Source: an uncultured Campylobacter sp. (GTDB taxonomy: Bacteria; Campylobacterota; Campylobacteria; Campylobacterales; Campylobacteraceae). Taken from it: 28,723 nt of DNA. Location: contig NZ_CALKZP010000033.1 of NCBI RefSeq assembly GCF_938002845.1, positions 1 through 28,723 of the forward strand, in the 5' to 3' direction. A program made the position numbers and the translations under genes. The first letter of the stretch is position 1. Every line of letters begins with the position of its first letter. Below the pieces are notes generated by a model that made no database searches, was not told the origin of the DNA, and was given only the letters and a program-made list of their open reading frames with translations. This document shows positions 1-6,739 of this stretch, in pieces.

Positions 1-53
1 ACGGTCGCGACTTGGCTCACGCCGCCCGCGCCTATGATTAAGATATTTGACAT
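1..53 (-). CDS. Carboxynorspermidine/saccharopine dehydrogenase family protein (N-terminal fragment)
   Basis: Only the first 17 codons are inside the window. The reading begins MSNILIIGAGGVSQVAT, a Rossmann-fold dinucleotide-binding motif (GxGGV) typical of the saccharopine dehydrogenase family. In Campylobacter this start belongs to the carboxynorspermidine dehydrogenase of the spermidine route, which condenses aspartate semialdehyde with a diamine using NADPH. An AAAGGAG ribosome site precedes the ATG at good spacing. The gene runs off the left edge and diverges from the ATPase gene. The family call rests on a very short stretch and on my memory of this N-terminus. Confidence 0.75.
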   Translation of the reverse strand, partial: MSNILIIGAGGVSQVAT

Positions 54-95
54 TTAAGCTCCTTTAAATTTCCTTTGATTTTATCTTTTTTTAGA

Positions 96-101
96 TACAA
101 T
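96..101 (+). promoter_or_regulatory. -10 box (GATACAAT) for the ATPase gene
   Basis: TACAAT preceded by GA, in an AT-rich stretch 45 bases before the ATG at 147. It fits the Campylobacter sigma70 pattern, where the -10 is conserved and the -35 is not. It lies between two divergent genes. Confidence 0.5.
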
Positions 102-146
102 CCCGTTTAAATAATTATAAATTTAAAAATTTTCAAAGGATTATTG

Positions 147-1544
147 ATGAAAGTAAGCCTGAAAAATGTTGGAATGCTTGATGAGGCAAATTTTGAGGTA
201 GGTGACCTGACTATTATATGCGGTGAAAATAATACAGGCAAAACTTACGCTACTTACAGTTTGTATGGCTATTTAGACTATATGCGCAATATACGAGAGG
301 TACCTTATTATAGAGCTAGAGGGGATATTTCTGATAATGTAGAATATGATGATGTACAAGAAATAAAACTTACATATAATAAAATCAAAGAACGATTACA
401 AAAGCATATGTTAAGAAAGTCAAAAATGTACGAAGAATATTTTTTAATTGGAGTTATGGCTGGAAAAGAAGATGACTTTGCAAATTTAGAATTTAATGTT
501 GAAATCTCAATTTCAATGGATGAAATAAAAGACGCCATTAATGTATTTTTAATATCAGATAATTTATTGGTAAGAGCAAAAAGAAGATTTGAACATATTT
601 TATATGATGATGGACTTATAATAAAACCCATAAATAGTATTATAGGTAAAAGATATATTGCTGACTACATGAATCTTTTATCTGACGCTTTACTACATAT
701 AATTTTAAGAAATAATTTTATTTTGAGCGTTGAAAGGACTGGAGCATCAATTTTTCAAGAAGAACTTGACTTTACAAAAATAGCAAAATTGGAAACTTTA
801 AAAAGAATGGCAAGAGATGAAGATGTTGATGTATTTGAAATATTAGATGAAAAAAAACAACTATACCCAAAGCCGGTTAGAGATAATATTAATTTTATAA
901 GAAGCTTAAAACAACTATCTAAAAAAGATAGTTGTTTTAAAGAGGACAATAGTAAGAATCAAGAAATCCTAAAGGTATTAAGCAATTTAGTTGGAGGTAA
1001 ATATAAGGTTACGGATATAGGAATTTTATTTCAACCTAAAAAATCAAGAAAAGGTTACAATATAGAGATAGCTTCTAGCTCCGTTAGATCTCTTTTGATG
1101 CTAAATTTCTATATTCTTAATACGGCTAGCAAGAAAGACATCCTTATGATTGATGAGCCTGAATTAAATCTACATCCGAATAATCAGATTTTAGTCGCTA
1201 GACTTTTGGTATTACTTGCAAATGCAGGTATAAAAGTGTTTATCACAACCCATAGTGATTATATTGTTCGTGAAATAAGTAATTGTATAATGCTTGGAAG
1301 TTTAACTGACAACCAGATAGATAAATTTAAAAATAAAGGCTATACAAAAGAGTACAAAATTAACCATCAAAAAGTAAAAGCATATTTGGCAGAGAATAAA
1401 AAAGGTAAAAATATTTTGAGTAGTGTTGATATCAATGAACAAGGAATTTTTATGAATACTTTCGATTCTCCAATAGATACACAAAATGAAAATCAAAGCT
1501 TAATTTTTGCTGCACTTTTAGAGAGTAACAAAAATGACAAATAA
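147..1544 (+). CDS. AAA/OLD-like ATPase, probable defence-system component
   Basis: A 465-residue P-loop ATPase of the AAA_15/AAA_21 (OLD/SMC-like) kind. The Walker A is GENNTGKT at residues 26-33. An ABC-signature-like ASSSVRS stretch precedes the Walker B, ILMIDEPELNLHP, with D336 and E337. The switch histidine is H369 in ITTHSDY. I see no TOPRIM domain after the ATPase, so this is not a complete OLD nuclease. The ATG at 147 is preferred to a TTG three bases earlier because AAAGGA (135-140) sits six bases before it. The stop overlaps the next gene by 11 bases, suggesting translational coupling. The gene is much poorer in G+C than its surroundings: bases 481-540 contain 15 G/C, against 36 in bases 12961-13020. 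That is a sign of transfer. ATPases of this type often pair with a nuclease in phage-defence modules, and the neighbour fits that pattern. The substrate and exact system are unknown. Confidence 0.8.
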   Translation: MKVSLKNVGMLDEANFEVGDLTIICGENNTGKTYATYSLYGYLDYMRNIREVPYYRARGDISDNVEYDDVQEIKLTYNKIKERLQKHMLRKSKMYEEYFLIGVMAGKEDDFANLEFNVEISISMDEIKDAINVFLISDNLLVRAKRRFEHILYDDGLIIKPINSIIGKRYIADYMNLLSDALLHIILRNNFILSVERTGASIFQEELDFTKIAKLETLKRMARDEDVDVFEILDEKKQLYPKPVRDNINFIRSLKQLSKKDSCFKEDNSKNQEILKVLSNLVGGKYKVTDIGILFQPKKSRKGYNIEIASSSVRSLLMLNFYILNTASKKDILMIDEPELNLHPNNQILVARLLVLLANAGIKVFITTHSDYIVREISNCIMLGSLTDNQIDKFKNKGYTKEYKINHQKVKAYLAENKKGKNILSSVDINEQGIFMNTFDSPIDTQNENQSLIFAALLESNKNDK

Positions 1545-2098
1545 AAATTTAAAAGATTTTTGGGAAGCTATTTGTGATGATTTAAAAATTAAACCTCACG
1601 GGAATTTATTCAAAATAATAGAGGAAAAAAAAAGAAAGTCCCATTAAAGAAATAAATTTTACATTTAAAAATAAGGACGATGTTTTAATACTGCGACAAA
1701 AAGAGAAAACTCATACTATTAAGTTTTTTAAAGGAGATGGTGTTTCAACCGATTCGCATTGTGATTTTATAGTTTTTTTGAATTTAAAAGATAGTTTGAG
1801 AATATGTTTTTGTGAAATTAAACCAAGTATTGAATACATGGATAAAGCCGTTTTACAATTAAAATCTTCAAAGCTTTTTTTGGAATATTTATTGAATTGC
1901 TATAAAAATTACTTTTATATCGACTGTTTTACCGAGCTTGATTTGGATGGTATTTCAAGAAAATATTATATTTATCCCAAGATTAATATATCTGCTAAAA
2001 GACAAATTTGTCATCGCTCCGAAATATTGTTAAAGGAGATTGAGATAGATAAAAACGGAACAGCCCATATCGCCAATGGTTATTCATTCTTTGAATAG
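1534..2098 (+). pseudogene. PD-(D/E)xK nuclease-like protein, out of frame at an A9 run
   Basis: The ATG at 1534 lies inside the end of the ATPase gene. The frame stops at 1645-1647, after 37 codons. The rest of the protein continues in another frame to 2098. The switch falls at nine consecutive A residues (1625-1633). Removing one A, or adding two, gives an unbroken 187-residue protein. That protein has D77 in a hydrophobic strand (HCDFIVFL) and E94-x-K96 at the end of the next strand (RICFCEIK), the spacing and pattern of the PD-(D/E)xK nuclease fold. It shares the AT-rich composition of the ATPase. The break may be a phase-variable off state, a site of transcriptional slippage, a dead gene or a sequencing error; the sequence alone cannot decide. 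The nuclease call is inferred from motif shape only. Confidence 0.65.
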
Positions 2099-2203
2099 TA
2101 AAAGATAAATTATGCTGTTGTGTTGCCTTTAATAGTATAAATTTTTTTGGTTTTAGTTACCATAGTTGCCTAAATTTGCTATAAAAAAGACTGAAAATCT
2201 CAA

Positions 2204-2952
2204 ATGAATCTTATGTGTAAAACTTTACTTTTTTGTTTTCCGATTTGGCTACTTGGAACGAGCTGCGAAGAGGCGATAGAGCTTAGTGTCGAAGAGTTTA
2301 TCAAGCGCGACCGCAACGCCACGGCTACTGCGCTAGCGGGCGAAAAGGCGGCGCAAATTTGCCTGGCTGAGTACGGCGAAGAGCATGAGAGCACGATTAT
2401 AGCATTAAACAACTCGGGCAGCTTTTTTATGTTTGCAGGCGAGCCGCAAAAGGCGCTTGAGGCCTACGAACGCTCGCTAAAAATTTTACAAAAAGGACTT
2501 GGCAAAGAGCATAAAGCGCTAGCAAAACCCTATCACGGCATAGCTAGCGCGCAGGCAGCTCTTGGGCGATACGACGAGGCGATAGCGAATTTCGGCTTGG
2601 CGAGAAGATGCTACAAGCTAGGCGGCGAGAAGATGCAAAAAGATCTGATGAGCTGCTACGCTGGGCTCGGCGATACGCTCTATAAATGGGCGATTTTGAC
2701 GGCGCATACGTAAAACACGCCGTCGCGTTTAGAATTTACAAAGAGGTTTTCGACGCTGATAGCGTAAATTTGCTGCGAGCGAAGTACTATGCGCTGATGG
2801 CGGGCGATCTGGCGGGACTCGGCAATAAAACGGAGGTTCTGAAAAACTACGAAAAAGCCTTTAAGATCGCGAATAAAATTTTAGAAAAAAGCGGCCATGA
2901 GCATACAAAATGCCTACAAAGCGAGATAGAGGCCGAGATGAAAAAGCTTTGA
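2204..2952 (+). pseudogene. TPR-repeat protein with a single frameshift
   Basis: Two overlapping frames together make one tetratricopeptide-repeat protein. The first frame has a hydrophobic, signal-like N-terminus ending near a cysteine (LLGTSC, a weak lipobox). Kinesin-light-chain-like TPR units follow, with ALEAYERSLKI and YDEAIANFGLA. It loses frame at TATAAATGGG (2681-2690). Adding one A in the AAA at 2684-2686 restores LYKMGDFDGAYVKHA and the remaining repeats to 2952, giving 249 residues. A run of three A is not a usual slippage site, so a true mutation or a read error is more likely than phase variation. The ATG at 2204 has no strong ribosome site, and the ATG at 2213 is an alternative. 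The G+C content is back to that of the rest of the window, so this gene is not part of the AT-rich block. Confidence 0.65.
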
Positions 2953-3238
2953 TCAAAATCAAACGGCGGAGAGGATTTTATAAAGCTCAACTTTAAAATT
3001 TTATTCGAAAGCGCACAAACTAGGTTTTATTTGATATTAGATTTTATAAATTTTAATTCATTTAAAATTTGCGGCGCCAAACACGACACTATCGGTTAGT
3101 CACATATCCTCTATGTGATACCCATGTAGAAAAGCCCCTAAAACAATATCAGGTATGATGCTAATACCTAATACAAAACATAGCGCAGTGCGATATTTAC
3201 GATCGAATCGGCATCGATCTCGCGCCGTACCGCCAAAA
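2953..3238. other. Intergenic region with two small inverted repeats
   Basis: No gene is seen between the converging TPR gene and the 162-residue gene. TCACATA/TATGTGA (3100-3106 and 3112-3118, 5-base loop) and AGGTAT/ATACCT (3151-3156 and 3164-3169, 7-base loop) can form hairpins. Neither has a good T-run, so they are weak terminator candidates at most. Confidence 0.4.
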
Positions 3239-3724
3239 TCAGATTTCGTAGCGATAAATTTTACCGAAATTTTCATCCAGAGTGTAGCTAAACTCGCCGC
3301 CTGCGTAGTAGATTATCACGCCGTCGTCAAGCTCAAAGCGCTGATATACGCGCAGCACGACCTCGTTTTCACTGATGCCTTGGACGTGGATAAAGATATC
3401 GCTCTTCCTGCCCGCGGTCATCGCCATCTGGTAGAGCTGATTAAATAGCGCGTATTCGGCGTTTTTCTCGGCGTCCTCTTGCGATAAAAAGCCCTCCAGT
3501 ACGCCCAGCATCTCCGCGCGAAATTCCGTTCTGGCGCGCGCATAGGCATTTTGGATATTTTCGATCTGGTCAGTATCGAGTAAATTTAAAAGCGAATGTT
3601 TGCCCACGTAAAGCGTCGCGCTCGATGTGATTTTGCCGTCCTTGTCGGTCACCAGTCGCAGAGCTTTCTCTACGCGCCACAAGGCCTCTTTTAGTTCGAG
3701 CCCGCTTTCAATTTCAATTTTCAT
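3239..3724 (-). CDS. Hypothetical protein, 161 residues
   Basis: I do not recognise a family. The protein is soluble and mixed alpha/beta, with no signal peptide or membrane segment. It starts MKIEIESGLELKEALWRVEK. A charged helical middle part (residues about 50-105) is followed by a beta-rich C-terminus with many aromatic residues, ending IYRYEI. I chose the second of two adjacent ATG codons because AAAGGA lies six bases before it; starting at the first (3727) adds one Met. It follows the LysE-like exporter by about 40 bases on the same strand and may be the last gene of that transcription unit. Good codon use and a good ribosome site support a real gene. Confidence 0.7.
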   Translation of the reverse strand: MKIEIESGLELKEALWRVEKALRLVTDKDGKITSSATLYVGKHSLLNLLDTDQIENIQNAYARARTEFRAEMLGVLEGFLSQEDAEKNAEYALFNQLYQMAMTAGRKSDIFIHVQGISENEVVLRVYQRFELDDGVIIYYAGGEFSYTLDENFGKIYRYEI

Positions 3725-3766
3725 CATAGATCCTTTATCAAGAATGCGGAATTTTAGCGTTAAATT

Positions 3767-4396
3767 TTAAATTTTAAAGACAAACTTCGCGATCAGATAC
3801 GCCATATACAGCATCAAAACTCCCACGAGCGCGTCGATTATGCGCCATGCTCTGCTGCTTGCAAAAAGCTTCGAAAGCGCCCCTGAACCGTAGCCCAAGC
3901 CGAAAAACCACGCAAACGATACAAACATAACTCCCGCGTAAAACCACGACTTTTGCGGATCCGCAATCGTAGCGCCCAGCGAGCCCACGACCACGACGGT
4001 GTCTAAATACACGTGCGGATTTAGAAGCGTCACCGCAAGGGCTTTGGCTACGACGGGCGCCAGCGGGCTATTTGCCGAGTTTTGGATCTTAGCAAAATGC
4101 GAGCCCTTGTAGGCGCTAAAAAACGAGCTTAGCGCGTAGCAGAGCAGAAATATGATCCCGCCTATGCCTAAAATTTGGGTAAGAAGCGAGCCTTGCTTAA
4201 GGGCGCCGCCGATTAAAAATATCCCTATGCCCGTAAATATGGCATCGCTTAGCGCGCAAACCATGCAAACCGCTGCGACGTGGTTTTTCGCAAGACCTTG
4301 GGAGATGACGAAGATGTTTTGCGCGCCGATCGCGACGATGAGCGAGAGCATCAGCGCGGCTCCTTGCAATAAAATTCCGATCGGCAAGGAGTTCAA
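3767..4396 (-). CDS. lysE: LysE/ArgO family amino-acid exporter
   Basis: A 209-residue inner-membrane protein with about six hydrophobic segments. Near the N-terminus it carries the family hallmark AIGAQNIFVISQGL, followed by a conserved CALSD motif at the next segment. LysE/ArgO proteins export basic amino acids such as lysine and arginine and so limit their build-up in the cytoplasm. Length and topology agree with the family. The start is a TTG, with GAGG upstream. It lies 10 bases after the 303-residue membrane protein gene and is probably co-transcribed with it. The actual substrate cannot be told from the sequence; other members of the RhtB/LysE superfamily carry different amino acids. 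Confidence 0.85.
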   Translation of the reverse strand: MNSLPIGILLQGAALMLSLIVAIGAQNIFVISQGLAKNHVAAVCMVCALSDAIFTGIGIFLIGGALKQGSLLTQILGIGGIIFLLCYALSSFFSAYKGSHFAKIQNSANSPLAPVVAKALAVTLLNPHVYLDTVVVVGSLGATIADPQKSWFYAGVMFVSFAWFFGLGYGSGALSKLFASSRAWRIIDALVGVLMLYMAYLIAKFVFKI

Positions 4397-4406
4397 GACC
4401 GCGCCT

Positions 4407-5318
4407 CTACTTGTTTTTACTTTCGCAGGCGGAGCTTTGCATCGCGGTATCGGCAGTATCGGAGCCGTCTACCGCCGCACTTTCGGGCGCAGCGTCAGGC
4501 TCATTATCGCCCGCGAGAATTTTAGGCGCGGAATTCTCGGCGCCTATGAAATTTTCGCCTGCGACGGCGCTATTTGAGGAAGCGGCATCATTCGGCGCGG
4601 CCGAGCTTTGTTCGTTTAAATTTGAAGCGCCCTTCAAATTCTGCGCGCCGTTTGAATCAACGGCGCCATTAGAATTTTGTGCGATGGAATTCTGCACGGC
4701 ATAGGAATTCTCCGCGCCTAAATTTTGTGCGCCGTAGGAATTTTGCGTATCGGAATTTTCATCGCGGAGGTTTTTAGCTTTAAAATTTTTAGCGTTACTC
4801 GCGCTTTTTTTAGAGCCCTTGGCGCCCTTGCGAGTTTTTAAAGCGGTTTGTTCTTCCTCAGGGCTTTGCGAAAGACCCGCTTTCTCGCGCAAAATTTTAC
4901 TCAGCTCGTAGATCGAAATTTCAAATGAGCCCGGCAGTGTGGCCTCCGTGTCGCTATAAAATCGCAAAAAATTAAAGCGGTCCTGCGCCTGCGGCGCCTT
5001 TTTGAATACAAAATTTAAAAGCTCCGTTTTGTTTCTGCCTGCGACGAAGGTTTTGGTGCCTAAATTTGCGATATCTTTGTATTCGAAGCTCTCATAATTC
5101 GCGCCACGCACGATAGTAAGGGCGTCCTCGCCGATCTGCAAATAATTTTTAGCGCCGAGTCTGAGCGCGCAAAAAAACGCGCAAAGCGCCGCGACTACGG
5201 AAGCAAAAAGCGCCGCGCCGCCAAAGCCCGCGTGGTAGCAATATCCGCTAGCGAGCGCCAAAATCGCCGATCCCGCCAGCGTCATAGCTACGGGCTTTTT
5301 ATTCTCTTTTACTATCAT
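4407..5318 (-). CDS. Membrane protein with a PH-like segment and an Asn/Ser-rich repeat tail
   Basis: A 303-residue protein. Residues about 10-55 form two closely spaced hydrophobic segments. A beta-rich region follows (about 58-130: LQIGEDALTIVRG, YESFEYKDIANLG, LLNFVFKK) that looks like the small membrane-linked PH-like domains of bacterial hypothetical proteins. The last half is low-complexity: a Lys/Ala-rich stretch, then Asn/Gln/Ser/Ala repeats with an 11-residue period, then an acidic Ala/Pro-rich end. The ATG overlaps the stop of the lipoprotein gene by four bases (ATGA), so translation is coupled. Function unknown. The N-terminal half is probably the working part, with the tail an expanded insert. 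Confidence 0.75.
   Translation of the reverse strand: MIVKENKKPVAMTLAGSAILALASGYCYHAGFGGAALFASVVAALCAFFCALRLGAKNYLQIGEDALTIVRGANYESFEYKDIANLGTKTFVAGRNKTELLNFVFKKAPQAQDRFNFLRFYSDTEATLPGSFEISIYELSKILREKAGLSQSPEEEQTALKTRKGAKGSKKSASNAKNFKAKNLRDENSDTQNSYGAQNLGAENSYAVQNSIAQNSNGAVDSNGAQNLKGASNLNEQSSAAPNDAASSNSAVAGENFIGAENSAPKILAGDNEPDAAPESAAVDGSDTADTAMQSSACESKNK
4672..4760. repeat. Degenerate tandem repeat, 33-bp period (15+18), in coding sequence
   Basis: The word (G/A)AATTYT recurs at 4672, 4687, 4705, 4720, 4738 and 4753, that is at steps of 15, 18, 15, 18 and 15 bases. Each 33-bp double unit encodes 11 residues rich in Asn, Gln, Ser and Ala (units such as GAQNLGAENSY). All steps are multiples of three, so the frame is kept. 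Confidence 0.8.
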
Positions 5319-5932
5319 CTTCCCTGCTTAATCAGTTGTCTTATATATTCGTAAATTTTAAAATTTAGCGCATCCATTACCGAGTCTTTAGAGCCCGGAT
5401 TTTTGATGCTTTGGTAGTTAAGATTAGTTACGTAATCCTTCCACGCGCCCTTGTTTTTAACGCTTATGTAGAGGCTGATCTGCGAGTCGTAGAAGTAGTC
5501 TCTGTAATAATCGTCGTCGTCCCAAGGATCATAACCGAACGGCATCCCCCAGCCTACGCCCACGCCCGTATATCTGTAATATCTGCCAAATCCCATACCA
5601 AAGCTAAATCTTGGATTATCCCACGATCTGCGCGAAAAATCCGCCTTGCGGAAGTAGTTTAGATTGCCGCCGATTTGGACGTTCGCCGCGCCTTTATTTA
5701 CGACTTTAAATCCGTCCGCACGCAGATGCTGGATCACTACTTGGGTTAAATTTGAATCCGTCGTCGAGGTATTGGTGAAATTTACGCTTATGAGCTTATC
5801 CTGCGGAAATTCCATAATGTGAAGCGGCTCGGAAGTGCGCACGATACCGCTATTTACGGGCACATTTTTAGAGCAGCCCGTAAAAATCAAAAACGCCGAA
5901 ATGACCAAAAAAAGTGAAATTTTATTTTTCAA
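5315..5932 (-). CDS. Putative lipoprotein with a Gly/Tyr/Asp-rich segment
   Basis: A 205-residue protein with a lipoprotein signal: MKNK, a hydrophobic stretch and lipobox IFTGC with Cys20. The mature protein has an N-terminal domain in which NFTNTSTTDSNL leads into VVIQHLRADGFKVV and ANVQIGGNLNYF. This layout recalls TraT-like and DUF4136-like outer-membrane lipoproteins, but weakly. A glycine- and aromatic-rich segment with DPWDDDDYYRDYFYD interrupts it at about residues 110-150. The C-terminus (YEYIRQLIKQGR) is helical. The start is TTG with AAGGA six bases upstream. It heads the leftward group and is coupled to the 303-residue gene by a four-base overlap. Function unknown. Confidence 0.8.
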   Translation of the reverse strand: MKNKISLFLVISAFLIFTGCSKNVPVNSGIVRTSEPLHIMEFPQDKLISVNFTNTSTTDSNLTQVVIQHLRADGFKVVNKGAANVQIGGNLNYFRKADFSRRSWDNPRFSFGMGFGRYYRYTGVGVGWGMPFGYDPWDDDDYYRDYFYDSQISLYISVKNKGAWKDYVTNLNYQSIKNPGSKDSVMDALNFKIYEYIRQLIKQGR

Positions 5933-5975
5933 GACGGATCCTTTCGCTTAAGATTTCAAATCCTAAATTTGAGTG

Positions 5976-5981
5976 ATTGTA
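5976..5981 (-). promoter_or_regulatory. -10 box (GCTACAAT) for the lipoprotein-lysE group
   Basis: Read leftward, GCTACAAT stands about 45 bases before the TTG start at 5932, close to the Campylobacter extended -10 pattern. There is no clear -35. Confidence 0.55.
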
Positions 5982-6077
5982 GCATAAATTTAAAATTTTA
6001 ATGTCAGCAAGAAGCGATTTTTTGAAATAATCTAGTGGCAAATGGGTAGGTTCAGAATTTTTTAATAAAATTTCGCG

Positions 6078-6111
6078 CCGAGCGACCGCTAAATTTAAAG
6101 CCGTCGCTCGG
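6078..6111 (-). terminator. Stem-loop downstream of fdhB
   Basis: CCGAGCGAC (6078-6086) pairs with GTCGCTCGG (6103-6111). An inner three-base stem (6088-6090 with 6099-6101) closes a smaller loop. It lies about 60 bases past the fdhB stop. The following leftward sequence is only moderately T-rich, so terminator strength is uncertain. Confidence 0.5.
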
Positions 6112-6172
6112 TTGAAATTTCTGCGAAAAGAGACGGAATTTTAAAACCGGAGGAGTTTAAAATTCCACAATC

Positions 6173-6730
6173 TTATAGGCTCACGCCGCGCGTAAGTACG
6201 CGCTTGCGATAAACCTCCGAAACTCTGCTCGCGTCGCCCACGATTAGAGCGTTCGTGCAACAGATCGCCGCACACATCGGAACCTTGCCCTCTGCGATGC
6301 GGTTTTGACCGTATTTATGCAGTTCCTCGTGCGAAAACGTAGGCTCCGGTCCACCCGCGCACATAGTGCACTTATCCATCGCACCTTTGATACCGAAAGC
6401 CCCGTCTCTAGGGAATTGCGGAGCGCCGAACGGACACGCATAGAGGCAGTATCCGCAGCCGATACATTTATCTTTGTCATGTAAAACGACGCCGTCGGTT
6501 CTGATATAGAAGCATTGAACCGGGCAAACCTGCGCGCAAGGCGCATCGGTGCAGTGCTGGCAAGCAATAGAGCTTGAAACCTCCTGCCCCTCTATGCCCT
6601 CGTTTAAAGTGATAACCTTGCGCCTATTGATCTGCACGGGAACCTCGTGCGCCGAGCTGCAGGCTACCTGGCAACCATAGCAAGCGATGCAACGCTCGAC
6701 ATCGACGTAAAATTTTAATCTTGCCGGCAT
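6173..6730 (-). CDS. fdhB: Formate dehydrogenase iron-sulfur subunit
   Basis: A 185-residue ferredoxin-like subunit that passes electrons from FdhA. Four cysteine clusters suit four [4Fe-4S] centres: C14-x2-C-x2-C-x3-C near the start, a second group in ACQHCTDAPCAQVCP, a third in KCIGCGYCLYACP, and a fourth split between KCTMC and CAAICC near the end. There is no signal peptide, consistent with export by the Tat route together with FdhA. No C-terminal membrane helix is visible. A strong AAGGAG ribosome site lies upstream, nine bases after the fdhA stop. It is the last gene of the unit; a hairpin and an unrelated lipoprotein gene follow, and the cytochrome b subunit (fdhC) is missing here. Confidence 0.95.
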   Translation of the reverse strand: MPARLKFYVDVERCIACYGCQVACSSAHEVPVQINRRKVITLNEGIEGQEVSSSIACQHCTDAPCAQVCPVQCFYIRTDGVVLHDKDKCIGCGYCLYACPFGAPQFPRDGAFGIKGAMDKCTMCAGGPEPTFSHEELHKYGQNRIAEGKVPMCAAICCTNALIVGDASRVSEVYRKRVLTRGVSL

Positions 6731-6739
6731 TTTATCTCC

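Noticed and set aside
3155..3448. Rightward 97-codon frame overlapping the 162-residue gene
   Set aside because: It is antisense to a gene with a better start and ribosome site, and the peptide has no family features.
4152..4577. Rightward 141-codon frame over lysE and the repeat gene
   Set aside because: Antisense shadow of two well-supported leftward genes.
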